Assembly: GCA_041686355.1 (NCBI GenBank)
Contig: JAWLDZ010000109.1
Coordinates: forward strand, 1 to 6,313
Direction of reading: 5' to 3'
Length of the DNA: 6,313 nt
DNA from: DSBN01 sp041686355
GTDB lineage: Bacteria; Spirochaetota; Spirochaetia; DSM-16054; Sediminispirochaetaceae
Of the stretch, positions 5,370 to 6,313 are shown in pieces (positions within the stretch are counted from its first letter, which is position 1; each line of letters starts with the position of its first letter). The position numbers and the translations under genes are program-made. The notes below the pieces were generated by a model. It was given only the letters and a program-made list of their open reading frames with translations, did no database searches and had not been told where the DNA came from.

Positions 5370-6313
5370 TGCTTTCCGTTTTTTAACTCTTCCAGTACCC
5401 GTAGGATTTCTGGGAGAACCTGCTTTTTTCGAGAGAGAATTTCCGGCAGATCAAACAAACCGGACTGTTCCTGCCGAAATACTAAGCGCTCTTCGGCTGT
5501 AGGAAAGGAGGTGGTCAAAAGTTTACTGTGCTCATGCAGCACATTGGTGACAAGAAGCATGGTCCAGTCGAGACCCTGCCGTTTACGCACAGCCTCAAGG
5601 GCCTTTAAGTAATCCTCTACAACTTCCATCAGGTTCTGAAAGGTGACAACCTCAACCTGGCCGATTCCAACACTGCGGCCGAATTCCGAATAGACCTTAA
5701 AGTCGGCGGTGATAATCTTCTCCGGTTCCTCCCGAGTGAGTACTGCGGTATAGCTGAATATCTGTTCACCGAACTCCTCAATAGTAATGCCGGCGATGTT
5801 GGCGAGCTGGGCCGCAGCCCGTCGATCCTCATCCGTGGCGGTGGGTGATTTCAGGATGACCGTATCCGAGAGCAGGCCCGCCAGCAGTACCTTGGCGGTG
5901 GTGCTGTTCACCGGGACTCCGGCCTGCAGATAGTGCTGATACACGATGGTACAGGTGCTGCCCACCGGTTTGGCGGCAATGTAGATAGGAGTGCGTGTTT
6001 TTTCGGCGGCCAGCCGGTGGTGGTCGATGATCTCGAGGATATCGGCATGTTCTATACCGCGGATGCTCTGGTCGGCCTCGTTATGATCGACCATTATCAC
6101 CCGCCGTTTAGGTCGGTCTATAAAGCAGCGGCGGGTAACTACCCCTACGAACTCCCTCTTTTCATCATCCGAGAAAACCGGGAGACCGCGCAGTTCGGAG
6201 TTCACCAGCATGTTCTTTGCATCATCAAAATGGTGGGCCTCGGTGAGCTCCGGGTACTCATCTCCCATAATATTTTTTATTGGAGAGCTCAGCCGCAGCA
6301 GCCGAACGGTTTC
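5366..6313 (-). CDS. ppaC: CBS-containing family II (DHH) manganese-dependent inorganic pyrophosphatase, 3' part
   Basis: This is the C-terminal 315 codons of a cytoplasmic enzyme that hydrolyses pyrophosphate to two phosphates and so pulls biosynthetic reactions forward. The frame is open to the right edge, so the N terminus (first metal-binding motifs of the DHH domain and any earlier CBS/DRTGG modules) is missing. The ATG at 6268 is internal: upstream codons read ETVRLLRLSSPIKNI, the lead into a CBS domain. Counting from that Met, the CBS domain runs to about residue 52. Then come VDHNEADQS (60-68), the catalytic DHH (82-84), KPVGSTCT (100-107) and LLSDT (132-136). SRKKQ (279-283) near the end of the DHHA2 domain is the substrate-binding hallmark of true family II pyrophosphatases. 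CBS domains in this family bind adenine nucleotides and tune activity, so energy-state control is likely. It overlaps the downstream 91-residue gene by 4 bp. Confidence 0.93.
   Translation of the reverse strand, partial: ETVRLLRLSSPIKNIMGDEYPELTEAHHFDDAKNMLVNSELRGLPVFSDDEKREFVGVVTRRCFIDRPKRRVIMVDHNEADQSIRGIEHADILEIIDHHRLAAEKTRTPIYIAAKPVGSTCTIVYQHYLQAGVPVNSTTAKVLLAGLLSDTVILKSPTATDEDRRAAAQLANIAGITIEEFGEQIFSYTAVLTREEPEKIITADFKVYSEFGRSVGIGQVEVVTFQNLMEVVEDYLKALEAVRKRQGLDWTMLLVTNVLHEHSKLLTTSFPTAEERLVFRQEQSGLFDLPEILSRKKQVLPEILRVLEELKNGKQ

Noticed and set aside
6266..6268. ATG as the start of the pyrophosphatase
   Set aside because: The frame continues upstream to the window edge with CBS-domain-like residues (RLSSPIKNI), and the essential N-terminal DHH motifs would be missing. 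The Met is internal to a CBS domain.

Overview
This window looks like chromosomal DNA from a free-living spirochaete (order Spirochaetales) of moderate GC content. That assignment is an inference. It rests on a TRAP transporter with an atypical DctP-type binding protein next to a fused DctQ-DctM permease, an arrangement known from Treponema pallidum and relatives, and on a family II (DHH) pyrophosphatase with CBS domains. No rRNA, tRNA, insertion sequence or CRISPR array is visible, so the taxonomic call is tentative.

Layout. (1) Positions 1-2003 hold three minus-strand genes. In transcription order they are a solitary beta-class DNA methyltransferase (2003-987), a flavodoxin-like FMN/NAD(P)H oxidoreductase with four clustered cysteines (954-355), and the 5' part of a Sec-exported, probably envelope, protein (244-1) that runs off the window. 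(2) Positions 2004-2128 form a 125-bp divergent intergenic region. It carries a candidate promoter that would make the methyltransferase mRNA leaderless, a very strong Shine-Dalgarno in front of a 13-codon reading frame on the plus strand, and a weaker candidate promoter for the transporter. (3) Positions 2129-5105 are the plus-strand transporter operon: the periplasmic substrate-binding protein, then a fused small+large permease. (4) Positions 5094-6313 are a minus-strand pair that converges on the transporter: a truncated CBS-containing manganese-type inorganic pyrophosphatase, then a 91-residue helical protein whose GTG start overlaps the pyrophosphatase stop.

How they work together. The binding protein should capture a solute in the periplasm and hand it to the QM permease for ion-gradient-driven import. 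The binding protein lacks the arginine that normally clamps the carboxylate of TRAP substrates. With the QM fusion, this recalls the TPR-protein-associated TRAP transporters (TPAT) of Treponema, but no TPR partner (TatT) gene is in the window. A short signal-peptide-like reading frame with a strong ribosome site sits where such a gene might be expected. The pyrophosphatase and small protein form a separate, translationally coupled unit. The methyltransferase has no restriction endonuclease beside it.

The most distinctive signals are the atypical TRAP binding protein, the orphan reading frame at 2034-2075, the possible leaderless methyltransferase, and the uncharacterised small protein coupled to the pyrophosphatase. 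None is proof of a new system.
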